Of a stretch of 30,318 nucleotides of DNA, positions 7,461 to 15,492 are shown one piece after another. The DNA comes from a virus. The notes under the pieces are model-generated. The model was given only the letters and a program-made list of their open reading frames with translations. It was not told where the DNA came from and searched no databases. Positions within the stretch are counted from its first letter, which is position 1. Each line of letters opens with the position of its first letter. The position numbers were made by a program, and so were the translations under genes. The stretch spans positions 1 through 30,318 of the IMG/VR virus record IMGVR_UViG_3300034160_000014. The stretch is one strand, 5' to 3'.

Positions 7461-8810
7461 TTATGGGTTTGAGTAGTTACGTTCTTGAGCTGGTGCAAGT
7501 AGGATTGATTGACCTGCAGCACGAGTGATAGAAGCATCAACCTCCACATATTGGCCACCAGTTAGACCAATACCGAGCACCTTCACTGTTGGTGTAGTAC
7601 CAGCAATCCGTCCACCCTGTGTATTCGTGTCATACGCAAAAGTGAAGCTAACAGGTGAACCTGCATAGGTGCCATTGATTGGAGTTCCATCCTTGTCATT
7701 GACGATGATAGCATTGTCCGTTCCATAGTTGCCAGAAGGAGTCGTGTCAAAGAACATCCAGTACTTGAAGTCGCCAGAACCTGCATTCGTACCGAAGTTG
7801 ATGGTACCTGCTGAAACGAATGGGTACAGACGCTTCACACCATTCTTGTCATACAGTTCAACCGCATTCAAGAAGTTGCTGTTAAGGTTGTCAATAGCAA
7901 CAGAAGTAGAGCCTACTAACACATCACCCAAGAAAGCAGCAAGTGCATCTGCAGTGGCACCGATAACTGTACCTGCACCAGAGTCAATGTCAGAGTTCTG
8001 GCGGAGTTGGTACTGCAACTTCTCATAAATCTGGGTAGTTGTAGCAGTTCCACCTGCATCTGTCACAATGATGCGGAATGGAGCAGAAGTTCCATCGATG
8101 TTGCGCATCTGGTCAGAACCATAGTACTGAACAGAGATGTTCGTGTAAGGTGCATTTGCTGCTATAGTTGCATCAGAAGCAGTTACCTTAAGGTCAGTTG
8201 CATTTGACAGTGGGAAACGGTATGTGATGTACGACAGTGTTGAAGCACCGATAGAAGCATTGTTAGACGTTGCATACGTCTTGCCCTGTTCACGGCAGTA
8301 CAGTGTGAAGGTGTCTCCGCCATCAGTGTAGTCAAAGTTGCCATTTGCTGCATCACCATAGACCTGTACGGCTTGGTTGATTGGACCAGCAAAACTGAAG
8401 TTGACCTTAGAGCCAGTATTCCAGCGGTAGTAAGGTTGGTCGCCTGCACCGATTGAACCTAGGGAGACAACACCCATGTACTTGCGGAGAACTGTGCCTG
8501 AACTGTTCTTCTCTGCCCAACCTGCAGTACGGATTAGGTTACGGGTAGTGTCGTCCTTAGGAGCCCATCCATTGATGAATTCAAACTGTTCAGGGGTGAT
8601 GGCCTCCATTGGGAATGGATACTTGATGAAAGTGGCAGATGATTTCCACTGTTCCTTCAGCCATGAGTAAAGTGCCTGACCTGAAACACCACCAGTAGAA
8701 CCCGTATTAGAAACAGCTCCAGTAGTCTTGATTTCAATGGTCTTCGTAGAAGTGTTTACAGCTATGTCAGTTGTTAGTACTAGGTTGTCTGGGTCGATAA
8801 TGATTGCCAT
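7461..8810 (-). CDS. Putative virion structural protein with C-terminal RNYxNP motif
   Basis: A 449-residue beta-rich protein beginning MAIIIDPDNLVLTTDIAVN. Near residues 40-100 it has QALYSWLKEQWKSSATFIKY and ITPEQFEFINGWAPKDDTTR, segments I associate with conserved uncharacterised phage structural proteins. The rest is Gly/Ser/Thr-rich strands. It ends LLAPAQERNYSNP, very like the end of the 860-residue protein upstream. The start codon immediately follows the stop of the 58-residue gene (TAAATG). A role in a head or tail appendage is inferred from context; no enzymatic motif is seen. Confidence 0.75.
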   Translation of the reverse strand: MAIIIDPDNLVLTTDIAVNTSTKTIEIKTTGAVSNTGSTGGVSGQALYSWLKEQWKSSATFIKYPFPMEAITPEQFEFINGWAPKDDTTRNLIRTAGWAEKNSSGTVLRKYMGVVSLGSIGAGDQPYYRWNTGSKVNFSFAGPINQAVQVYGDAANGNFDYTDGGDTFTLYCREQGKTYATSNNASIGASTLSYITYRFPLSNATDLKVTASDATIAANAPYTNISVQYYGSDQMRNIDGTSAPFRIIVTDAGGTATTTQIYEKLQYQLRQNSDIDSGAGTVIGATADALAAFLGDVLVGSTSVAIDNLNSNFLNAVELYDKNGVKRLYPFVSAGTINFGTNAGSGDFKYWMFFDTTPSGNYGTDNAIIVNDKDGTPINGTYAGSPVSFTFAYDTNTQGGRIAGTTPTVKVLGIGLTGGQYVEVDASITRAAGQSILLAPAQERNYSNP

Positions 8811-8987
8811 TTAGTCCTCGCATTCAAGTTGGTAATTAGGATTCGAGAACAAAGTGTTCCCATTCTCTAGGGTTTCTATTTGTTGTACTTCGAAGGTGAA
8901 GCCGTCAAGCTCAACGATATCACCTTTATTTACAACCGGGATGACAGTACCTATGTGCTGTCTATCAGTGCTTCTAACAACACGCAT
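8811..8987 (-). CDS. Small conserved-looking protein, 58 residues
   Basis: This short gene reads MRVVRSTDRQHIGTVIPVVN and ends NPNYQLECED. It has a strong ribosome binding site (AAGGAGCAAAT) before ATG 8987, and its TAA directly abuts the ATG of the next structural gene, so it fits exactly between two large structural genes. The composition suggests a small beta-barrel: alternating hydrophobic residues in IVELDGFTFEVQQIETL. Function unknown; presumably part of the appendage block. Confidence 0.75.
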   Translation of the reverse strand: MRVVRSTDRQHIGTVIPVVNKGDIVELDGFTFEVQQIETLENGNTLFSNPNYQLECED

Positions 8988-8996
8988 ATTTGCTCC

Positions 8997-11579
8997 TTAT
9001 GGGTTCACGTAATTACGGTCAACAACCTGCTGAATCAGGATGCTGTCATCAGTGCTCTTGAAGGTGTACGGCAGGTAGATTGGTTGGTACCCCATCGCGA
9101 AGATTGCAATGACGCCTGCTTGACCACCAGAGCTGTGGGAGAAGCTGAAGGTGCTTCCTGATGTTGATTCAACTCCACCAATCTCTACGGCAGTTGCTGG
9201 GTTTGTGCCCTGGTAGACACGAACCTCAGAACCAGCTACTAGATTTGTAAAGCCTAGAGTGTTCGTGTCCATTGGGTACACATTTGCTGTCTGCGCAGCC
9301 AATGTACTTACTGTGGCGATTGTCACACGAGTAAGAAGGTTGGTGCTTGCCGAACCTGTAGCCGTGATTCTAAGCTTTAGCTTCACACCAGACGGTGAGA
9401 CTGTCTCAGCCGAGAGATTTGCGCCATTGACGGTCTTCCAGGTACCATTCCATCCAGAACCAATGTCAATCTGGTACTCATAAGTGTATGAACCTGTGGC
9501 AGTAACAGTTGCAGTGGTGTTAGCAAACCCAGTCACACCCTTGATAAAGTATGGTGTCTCAGAGATAATGTAGTCACCAGCATTCTTCATTGTCAACGTG
9601 CCATTGGCGCTGAATCCAGATGAAGAACTTGCTACCGAGAGTGTGTTGTAAGCCGAGGATGCTGTGGTGATGGCATTGGCTAGCCACACAATACCACCTG
9701 CAGTGTTAGATGTGAAGTAGTCTTGAAAGTGTGTACCAGCAATAAGAGGCGTAGCAGCATTTGTGCCACCATACCCAAGTGAACGGTAAGTTGAATCTCG
9801 GCCCTTTGTAATGCCATTCGAAACAGCAGTTGCCCCGTAGCAGTGCTCATAGAGCAAGTTATTGCTGTCGTTTGGTGAGTTACCAGTCTGAATGTTGCCC
9901 AAGAAGTTGAAGAACATCCGTTGAATACGGATGTTCACATCATTTGTCGTTGAGTGCAAGAACGTTGGTGCAATAGCAGTTGATGTGCCACAATACAGCG
10001 GCGCTGAGATTGTGCCCGCATTACGAACTGTCACATTGTAGCAGTTCGAGGTGTCAAGGATGCGGAAGTATGGTTGGACATTTGTTAGAGTTCCACCATA
10101 ACCGAATGTAATCCCATCAACAACCACATCATTAGTGGCTGCAGTCATCGCGAACAAACCAGAAGTAGTACCAAACAAAGACGTATTACCACGACCATGG
10201 TCAATGTAGTCGATGCCATTGATGCGAATAGCAGAGCTGGTGGTGATTGCCCAGTGCGCAGAAAGAGTCCGAATGGTGTTGAACGTGATGTTCTTGCAGC
10301 GAAGCAACGAAAGAGTGGTCCGTTGGTTATTTGCCGAAGAGTAGTGCACGAAATCACAGTTAGCGAACACAAAGCCTGTAGTGTCAGTTAGGTTCAAATG
10401 GTTGCTTGAACCGGATGCTGTGGTGTGGAACTTGCAGTCCGTAAATGTGACAGGTTGTGCCATCGAGGTCACAACATTTGGTGCAACATAACTGGTTGTG
10501 GTAGCGAATAGCACGTTGGTGACCGTAAGTGGCTTCTGATTGAAGCCAATAGTCATAGAGTCACGAATGATTGAGTTCGTAAGAGTAAGAGCTGTCGCGT
10601 AGTAAGGTGTCATGTTCCAGTCGGACATGACCTTGTCTACAACAGCGTCAAAGCCTACCACTGCTGAACCACCAAAGAACGGGCGAAGACCCATGTTGGT
10701 AGGAGCGGTGTTAGTCTGACGTGCAGCTGTGGTGCACATACGGAGGAAAATGTTTGGCACACGCACTGCACAACCAGATGGTGGTGTGAATCCTGTGTTC
10801 GAAGTGCCATTATGCCCAATGCGAACTGTGCCGCTAGTGAGAAGTTGCACAACCTTTGCACGAATGTCAGTTGTGATGTTGGCTGGTGCAAAACCACTTG
10901 TAGCATCTTGCGCCGGGTACCACTCGTACACCCCAGAACCTGGTGATGTCTCAATGCTCAAGCCAGAAAGTGGGGTAACTGTGCCTCCACCATTCACTGG
11001 GACTTGGAACTGCTGACCTGGTGTACCATTGGTTGTGCCAAGGATAAACCAATCGCCAGACATAGTGATACTTCGGCCAATAGCACTTGTGGAGATACCT
11101 GACGAGTTGTCCATAACAACTTCAAGCCACCCGCGCACATCGGCACTTGTTGCATTTGCACTGATACCTGTTAGGGCGCCAGCGGCAAATGTGCCGCCTG
11201 TTACTTCACGGAACTTGATGTAGCCAGTTGCCGGCATGGCAGCACCAACAGCAGTAGGTGCGCTCGTGTAGTCTGCCCATACACCAAGAAAATACCCTGA
11301 GACACCACCCTGAGATACAGTAGTCCCTATTGCAGGAACTGTGCCAGACCCCGTATCAAATGGCATCCAGCGAACATTGGTTCCAATAATTTCAAACTGC
11401 CCGCCAAGTGTTGGGGAGCATGTGACCGTTCCAAGAGACCCTGTCATCGATGCAGGGGCATTTGCGTGCCAACGAGTATCAGTGCGAATGGTCAACTTCG
11501 CGCCATTGAGTGCCCACGTTTCGCCAGCAGTCCGGGCAGTTCCACCATCAAGATATGTGTCAGTTGTAATTGTTGCCAT
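8997..11579 (-). CDS. Large beta-helix-like virion appendage protein
   Basis: An 860-residue protein beginning MATITTDTYLDGGTARTAGE. The middle (about residues 330-560) has repeated turns of the type VTFTDCKFHTT, FVFANCDFVHYSS and LLRCKNITFNTI, typical of right-handed parallel beta-helices in phage fibres and tailspikes. A later segment (about 675-745) looks immunoglobulin-like (TATVTATGSYTYEYQIDIG). It ends YVNP preceded by QQVVDRN, matching the RNYxNP end of the 449-residue protein. The ribosome binding site is AAGGATAG. No catalytic residues for a polysaccharide lyase can be assigned by eye. Its position next to head-tail connector genes makes a head or neck appendage as likely as a tail role. 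Confidence 0.78.
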   Translation of the reverse strand: MATITTDTYLDGGTARTAGETWALNGAKLTIRTDTRWHANAPASMTGSLGTVTCSPTLGGQFEIIGTNVRWMPFDTGSGTVPAIGTTVSQGGVSGYFLGVWADYTSAPTAVGAAMPATGYIKFREVTGGTFAAGALTGISANATSADVRGWLEVVMDNSSGISTSAIGRSITMSGDWFILGTTNGTPGQQFQVPVNGGGTVTPLSGLSIETSPGSGVYEWYPAQDATSGFAPANITTDIRAKVVQLLTSGTVRIGHNGTSNTGFTPPSGCAVRVPNIFLRMCTTAARQTNTAPTNMGLRPFFGGSAVVGFDAVVDKVMSDWNMTPYYATALTLTNSIIRDSMTIGFNQKPLTVTNVLFATTTSYVAPNVVTSMAQPVTFTDCKFHTTASGSSNHLNLTDTTGFVFANCDFVHYSSANNQRTTLSLLRCKNITFNTIRTLSAHWAITTSSAIRINGIDYIDHGRGNTSLFGTTSGLFAMTAATNDVVVDGITFGYGGTLTNVQPYFRILDTSNCYNVTVRNAGTISAPLYCGTSTAIAPTFLHSTTNDVNIRIQRMFFNFLGNIQTGNSPNDSNNLLYEHCYGATAVSNGITKGRDSTYRSLGYGGTNAATPLIAGTHFQDYFTSNTAGGIVWLANAITTASSAYNTLSVASSSSGFSANGTLTMKNAGDYIISETPYFIKGVTGFANTTATVTATGSYTYEYQIDIGSGWNGTWKTVNGANLSAETVSPSGVKLKLRITATGSASTNLLTRVTIATVSTLAAQTANVYPMDTNTLGFTNLVAGSEVRVYQGTNPATAVEIGGVESTSGSTFSFSHSSGGQAGVIAIFAMGYQPIYLPYTFKSTDDSILIQQVVDRNYVNP

Positions 11580-11588
11580 CTTCTATCC

Positions 11589-11909
11589 TTAGTTTGTATC
11601 TACCCATAGGTCGCCTACTGCTGGCCCTACCGGAGCAGTCGTACCTACGTGAATCTTTGTATGAGGAATCCATTCAACGTCAAATGAGGTCGAAGTCTTC
11701 TTTGCCAATATCTGGCCAATTGTGCCGTATCCAGGAATACCAGGTTCACTGTCTGTTAGCAACTCTACAGTCTCATCCTGGACAATAACCTCTGCATCTG
11801 CTACAACAGTAAGTTCTAGTCCGTCATCCACAAACACCAATTCGGAATCGGCTTCAAATGCCAACTCCAGGTCTACCTCTTCGATGACTACTTCTAACAC
11901 ATCACTCAT
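11589..11909 (-). CDS. Acidic small structural protein
   Basis: A 106-residue protein beginning MSDVLEVVIEEVDLELAFEA. The first 50 residues are extremely acidic and alternate E/D with hydrophobic residues, suggesting a long beta-strand-rich or repetitive segment. The C-terminus has HVGTTAPVGPAVGDLWVDTN, a GTTAP...GDLWVDT motif common near chaperone or linker regions of phage fibres. Its ATG overlaps the preceding stop (ATGA 11906-11909). It is probably a minor component of the appendage encoded around it. Confidence 0.68.
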   Translation of the reverse strand: MSDVLEVVIEEVDLELAFEADSELVFVDDGLELTVVADAEVIVQDETVELLTDSEPGIPGYGTIGQILAKKTSTSFDVEWIPHTKIHVGTTAPVGPAVGDLWVDTN

Positions 11910-12208
11910 GATGTCACCACTAAGTTGCCTTGTAGGAGTGTTTGAACAGTACTATCTGCATAGGTGCAAATGACCTCGTATGTGTGGACACCAATAGGAA
12001 CGCCTGCAGTTTGAACTGCACTGAGCCCGAATGAGAATTGTCCTGCTGGTCCATTGGTAACTGCACATGTCAGAGCAAGTCCTGCTGCTGTTCCAGAAAT
12101 GGTTGCACCTGTCAAGTTGATAGGCACCTTAGTAGTTTTACGGCGGAATGTTGGTGTCTTAGAGAATGTGTCGCCTTGCACTACTGTAAAATTTGCTTTT
12201 GCTGCCAT
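11906..12208 (-). CDS. Small beta-sandwich-like structural protein
   Basis: A 100-residue protein beginning MAAKANFTVVQGDTFSKTPT. The pattern VVQGDTFSKTPTFRRK, then INLTGATISGTA and a final YEVICTYADSTVQTLLQGN resembles small domains of phage baseplate and fibre proteins in which a polymer-like sandwich begins with xxQGDTxxxxxxF. It overlaps the next gene by 4 bases and the previous by 1 (TAATG). Function inferred as virion structural; no precise family. Confidence 0.66.
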   Translation of the reverse strand: MAAKANFTVVQGDTFSKTPTFRRKTTKVPINLTGATISGTAAGLALTCAVTNGPAGQFSFGLSAVQTAGVPIGVHTYEVICTYADSTVQTLLQGNLVVTS

Positions 12209-12780
12209 TATAACTCCATCTCGTCCAGTAGTAGTTTGATATCGCCTGTCCCAAAGTTGTCTACATCATCAAAATCAGAAGGGTGTGCCATGAATTGAAG
12301 CACAAGCCAATTGGTCCAGACAGTCTGATTTGGTCCTATTGACACTGGTCGGGTAGTTGCTGACCATGGGCCGTCTGTACTAAAGAATGGGTACAGTGTA
12401 GTTTCTTCTGTAAGTGTCATGCAAGCACCATCAAATACACCTGCCATTCTGCCGAATTCATTGATAGCACCAACAGGTTCAACATAGGTGCTTGTCATTC
12501 TGTACATAACACGCCAATTGTCTGGTGCAAATCCAGATGGTATCACAATGCGTGCATTCTTGAACCTACTATACGTGCCGGATATCCTAAAGCTGAAGAA
12601 CCGTGTAAAGCTGCACATATGCACACCTTGCAGGTATGGCCGTTGCACATCATTCAGGTAGTAGTTCTGAGCTGGGTCTGACCAGCATTTCAGATTGAGG
12701 TTGGTGACTGGTGTTCTTGTTACTCCCGCACCGAATGCTGTCGGCCCCCAGTCTTCCCATGCTTGTATAGTTATGCTCAT
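12208..12780 (-). CDS. Structural protein of unknown function, 190 residues
   Basis: The protein begins MSITIQAWEDWGPTAFGAGV and is rich in aromatic residues and strands (MCSFTRFFSFRISGTYSRF; WTNWLVLQFMAHPSDF). It has no signal peptide or membrane segment. The ATG at 12780 overlaps the TGA of the connector gene (ATGA) and its TAA overlaps the next ATG, so it is translated as part of a tight coupled series from the connector to the acidic protein. A head-tail junction or appendage attachment role is inferred from position only. Confidence 0.68.
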   Translation of the reverse strand: MSITIQAWEDWGPTAFGAGVTRTPVTNLNLKCWSDPAQNYYLNDVQRPYLQGVHMCSFTRFFSFRISGTYSRFKNARIVIPSGFAPDNWRVMYRMTSTYVEPVGAINEFGRMAGVFDGACMTLTEETTLYPFFSTDGPWSATTRPVSIGPNQTVWTNWLVLQFMAHPSDFDDVDNFGTGDIKLLLDEMEL

Positions 12781-13274
12781 AGTGTCATTGTAGAAATGTT
12801 ACCATCTGCTAGCACATTTGGTCCGATTGCTTCAAGCAAGTCTTCAATGAAGTCGGGAATGTACTCGGCATCATCCTTAACTTGGTACTTGACTGGGCCA
12901 ATCTCGACTGACTTCATTGACTCTAGTTCGAACCTACCAGCAAGACGGTCGTCTTCTGTTAGGTTATAGATTGCCAATTCACATTGGGCTGCCTTCAGTT
13001 TTGAAGGAATGCCTGTCACCACATACGCATCAAAGTCGTAAATGTAGAAGCGGGGCCATGAAAGTGACTGCGCTTGTGTTTGACGTCGGCCAGTAAATTG
13101 CATGTTCTCAATGAACCTGCAAGCAGAGACAAGTGCTGCCTTCTTCTGTTCGTCAGTGAATGCTGCCCAGTCTGCCGCCTTCAGATGTGCCTCAAGGTAA
13201 GCATCTGCCTCTTCTAAGGTGACGTAACTGTTAGCTGTCGCACTGAAAGGTGTTGCTGTAATCGTTATTGCCAT
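12777..13274 (-). CDS. Head-tail connector, DnaT-like/gp6-like family
   Basis: A 165-residue protein beginning MAITITATPFSATANSYVTL. The sequence NSYVTLEEADAYLEAHLKAADW, an all-helical core with KKAALVSACRFIENMQFTGR, and a tail ALIxxSxxxG-like region are characteristic of phage proteins often annotated DnaT-like ssDNA binding but generally acting as head-tail adaptors. The ATG at 13274 with AGGAGAAATA is preferred to a TTG at 13289. It is the first gene after the capsid terminator and heads the appendage gene series. The adaptor role is inferred from family and synteny. Confidence 0.77.
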   Translation of the reverse strand: MAITITATPFSATANSYVTLEEADAYLEAHLKAADWAAFTDEQKKAALVSACRFIENMQFTGRRQTQAQSLSWPRFYIYDFDAYVVTGIPSKLKAAQCELAIYNLTEDDRLAGRFELESMKSVEIGPVKYQVKDDAEYIPDFIEDLLEAIGPNVLADGNISTMTL

Positions 13275-13340
13275 TATTTCTCCTATCAACAGCTCTATTT
13301 ACAGATATTCTCAGTACCTGTACAAATACGTAGATGCAAG

Positions 13341-13370
13341 AAAGGGGAACCCTTTAACAGGCTCCCCTTA
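13341..13370 (-). terminator. Intrinsic terminator after major capsid gene
   Basis: On the minus strand TAAGGGGAGCC, loop TGTTAAA, then GGGTTCCCCTTTCTT forms a stem of about 9 bp with one or two imperfections, followed by a short T-rich tail. It lies 18 bases beyond the capsid stop codon, where phages often limit read-through from the very abundant capsid transcript. Confidence 0.65.
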
Positions 13371-13388
13371 TGTCAGTTCAAGATGAAC

Positions 13389-14315
13389 TTAAGCTGCGTT
13401 GTCGCCGACGCTAGAAGCGGTGAGACCAACGTAGACAGCATCAGTATCAACGATACCGTACTTGCCAACCCAGTACCAGCCAACATTCACGAAACGGCCA
13501 AGGCTGTCGAAAGGACCAGTTACCTTGATGGTGAGTAACTGCGACTCTGCCTTACCAAGTGCATTTGCGCCAAGGAACAGTCCCTTGTACGAATCAACAG
13601 TGCCAGCACCTGCTTGGTCAGCAAACACGACGTTGTTGTTGCGGAGGATACGGAATCCCTTGAACATACCAACTTCGTTAGCCATTGCTTCACCTGGCAG
13701 GCTGTACTTGGTGACGTCAACCCATGAACCAGCACCGGTAGCAGCACGGAGGTCATGAATCTGGTCGTCGTGCAGAACTGCAACATACATGCCATTGATG
13801 GTTGGGACATTGGTACGAGCCAACTTGTTGTACATCTTGTTCAGGAAAGCTGCATCGCACACGTCAGTGTCAGCAAGAGTAGCATCAGTCTTACCACCAG
13901 CAACAATGAGGTTGGACGAAGCAGACAGAGCCAGAACAGCTTGCTTGTCAAGAGAAGAACCAGCATTGATACCTACGAGTTGTGCGGCCGCCAAGTCGGA
14001 CTTTCCGCCGGTTTGCAATTTTGCAAGGTTAGTACGGGTAACAACACCACCGTATTCAGCAGGCGTGAACAGAATTGCGCTGTCAGCCAATTGAACACGA
14101 GTTGCGTCTTCATCTTCAGTGAGTGGCGTAGTTACAAGTGCAAGACGTGCATACTTCGTCATTTGAATGGACTTAGCACCAATATTGGAATTGTACTGTG
14201 CAAGTTGGTCCATCACGTTGTTTTGTCCATTGGCGACAATGAACGATTGTTCGAAGGCTAGAACCAAGCTGTCATCAAGCTGGGTCGTACCTGTCATATT
14301 TGCTACAAAAGGCAT
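13389..14315 (-). CDS. Major capsid protein (HK97 fold)
   Basis: A 308-residue protein beginning MPFVANMTGTTQLDDSLVLA. The N-terminal helix, the E-loop-like segment QMTKYARLALVTTPLTEDED, the long spine region TNLAKLQTGGKSDLAAAQLV, and the P-domain with NGMYVAVLHDDQIHDLR fit phage coat proteins of the N4 gp56-like kind; the subfamily is my reading, not certain. It lies between scaffold and connector genes, has a strong AAGGAGCATAAC site, and is followed by a terminator, all consistent with the most abundant virion protein. No protease gene is evident nearby, so cleavage of the N-terminus is not indicated. Confidence 0.87.
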   Translation of the reverse strand: MPFVANMTGTTQLDDSLVLAFEQSFIVANGQNNVMDQLAQYNSNIGAKSIQMTKYARLALVTTPLTEDEDATRVQLADSAILFTPAEYGGVVTRTNLAKLQTGGKSDLAAAQLVGINAGSSLDKQAVLALSASSNLIVAGGKTDATLADTDVCDAAFLNKMYNKLARTNVPTINGMYVAVLHDDQIHDLRAATGAGSWVDVTKYSLPGEAMANEVGMFKGFRILRNNNVVFADQAGAGTVDSYKGLFLGANALGKAESQLLTIKVTGPFDSLGRFVNVGWYWVGKYGIVDTDAVYVGLTASSVGDNAA

Positions 14316-14336
14316 GTTATGCTCCTTATTTGTTGG

Positions 14337-14945
14337 TTAACGGTTGAAGCCGTATTTCTTAATAACAGCGTTAATCTGTTCCTGTGTCTTAGCCGCCCGC
14401 ATCTCCTGTTGATAACCAGTCTGAGGAACTCCATCAGTAGGTCTCTTCACAGGGGGAGAATTTACATTCTCGCTGACACCAAACAAGATTGGGTCTGTCT
14501 TCTTTAACTCTTCAATCTGAGATTGGATGGTCGTGATATCAACTGTAAAGTCGTCACCATTTACATCAACCTTAGATTTGTCGATTAGCTTGGCTACGGT
14601 ATCCACCGCTCTAGCACCCGCCTTTTGGATAACATCCAAAAGTGCGGCATCGACTGCCTTGTTCTTTAGGCCTGTCTTTAGAGCTACCTTTTCGGCTTCC
14701 GCCTTTTCGTAAAGCTCTTTGTACTTGCCTTGCTCTGTTAGAGCAGATTGTTCACGCTGCGTTTGCTCATATTCAAAAGCTTTCAGTTTACCCTTCAGCT
14801 TATCTCTCTCACTGAAGGCTTCTGATTTGACGCCTTTAAGATAATTGATAATTGCGAGTGCTTCCTCTAACGTTTGAGGTGTTTCCACCTTTTGAGACTC
14901 TGCTGCTTGCTGTTCGCCATCCGGCTTAGCTGTTTCGGTGGTCAT
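14337..14945 (-). CDS. Capsid scaffolding protein
   Basis: A 202-residue, highly charged helical protein beginning MTTETAKPDGEQQAAESQKV. Residues about 45-95 form a coiled coil (SERDKLKGKLKAFEYEQTQR and onward), with a basic C-terminus ending VIKKYGFNR, as expected of phage scaffolds whose C-terminal tail binds coat protein. It is immediately upstream of the capsid gene. A T4-late-type TATAAATA lies 35 bases before the ATG, and AAGGAGGG is the ribosome binding site. Scaffold identity rests on composition and synteny. Confidence 0.84.
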   Translation of the reverse strand: MTTETAKPDGEQQAAESQKVETPQTLEEALAIINYLKGVKSEAFSERDKLKGKLKAFEYEQTQREQSALTEQGKYKELYEKAEAEKVALKTGLKNKAVDAALLDVIQKAGARAVDTVAKLIDKSKVDVNGDDFTVDITTIQSQIEELKKTDPILFGVSENVNSPPVKRPTDGVPQTGYQQEMRAAKTQEQINAVIKKYGFNR

Positions 14946-14979
14946 CCGACCCTCCTTAAGTGAAAATTAATGCTCAGTT

Positions 14980-14987
14980 TATTTATA
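14980..14987 (-). promoter_or_regulatory. T4-type late promoter-like TATAAATA upstream of scaffold
   Basis: ACCTATAAATAAAC on the minus strand, 35 bases before the scaffold ATG and overlapping the stop codon of the upstream gene. The octamer equals the T4 late -10 consensus recognised by gp55-type sigma factors. It would drive scaffold and capsid expression. Confidence 0.55.
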
Positions 14988-15357
14988 GGTCTTCCACAGG
15001 ACTGCTTGCGGAAACATAATCAGGAATTGAAATTGATACTGTAACTGCACCATAGGGCTTGTGTCCTATGTATCCACGAAGGATTGAAGGCAATTGCTGT
15101 ACCGCCTGTTCGAGTACGCCATTCGGTGCTTGTGAAGACCAACCATCTTCTAGGAAAGATGCGTACTCTAATGGGTTGATTATCTGGTAAATGTCTGGTG
15201 CTAGTCTGTACATCTCCCATGCGTCTTGAAATGCTCCAGTATCCACAGGAGATTTCTCAACACAGATATCGAACACGTCCATACAGGCGGCATCCCATGC
15301 TTCTGGGCTTACCTCCTGTGGATTTGAGTTGATAAGAGTTGCACTGATTGCAGGCAT
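14983..15357 (-). CDS. HK97 gp10-like protein between portal and scaffold
   Basis: A 124-residue protein beginning MPAISATLINSNPQEVSPEA. The segment CVEKSPVDTGAFQDAWEMYR, then NPLEYASFLEDGWSSQAPNG and VLEQAVQQLPSILRG, carries the classic signature of the HK97 gp10 family (SPVDTGxxxxxW ... YxxxxExGWSxQAPxGxLxxA). Such proteins usually join head and tail, and are normally encoded after the capsid gene, so the location before scaffold is odd. Its ATG follows directly on the stop of the 44-residue gene. Family assignment is strong; the functional reason for the placement is unknown. Confidence 0.82.
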   Translation of the reverse strand: MPAISATLINSNPQEVSPEAWDAACMDVFDICVEKSPVDTGAFQDAWEMYRLAPDIYQIINPLEYASFLEDGWSSQAPNGVLEQAVQQLPSILRGYIGHKPYGAVTVSISIPDYVSASSPVEDL

Positions 15358-15492
15358 TTACTGTTCTTTCCAAAGTTCTCTATGAGTCAACTTATGACGA
15401 TTGCGCGTCTTCTGTTTCTTCTGTGGAGCGTACTCCTCTTTCTTTGGCTTACTAGCACGTATTTTAACTACATGCCCATTTCCTTGGCTCAT
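15358..15492 (-). CDS. Small basic protein, 44 residues
   Basis: The frame reads MSQGNGHVVKIRASKPKKEE and ends THRELWKEQ. About a third of the residues are K, R or H, and the middle (KKQKTRNRHKLTHRE) is strongly basic. The ATG overlaps the portal stop (ATGA 15489-15492), and the TAA abuts the ATG of the gp10-like gene, so it fills the gap exactly. A small DNA- or scaffold-binding head factor is possible, but nothing identifies it. Confidence 0.72.
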   Translation of the reverse strand: MSQGNGHVVKIRASKPKKEEYAPQKKQKTRNRHKLTHRELWKEQ

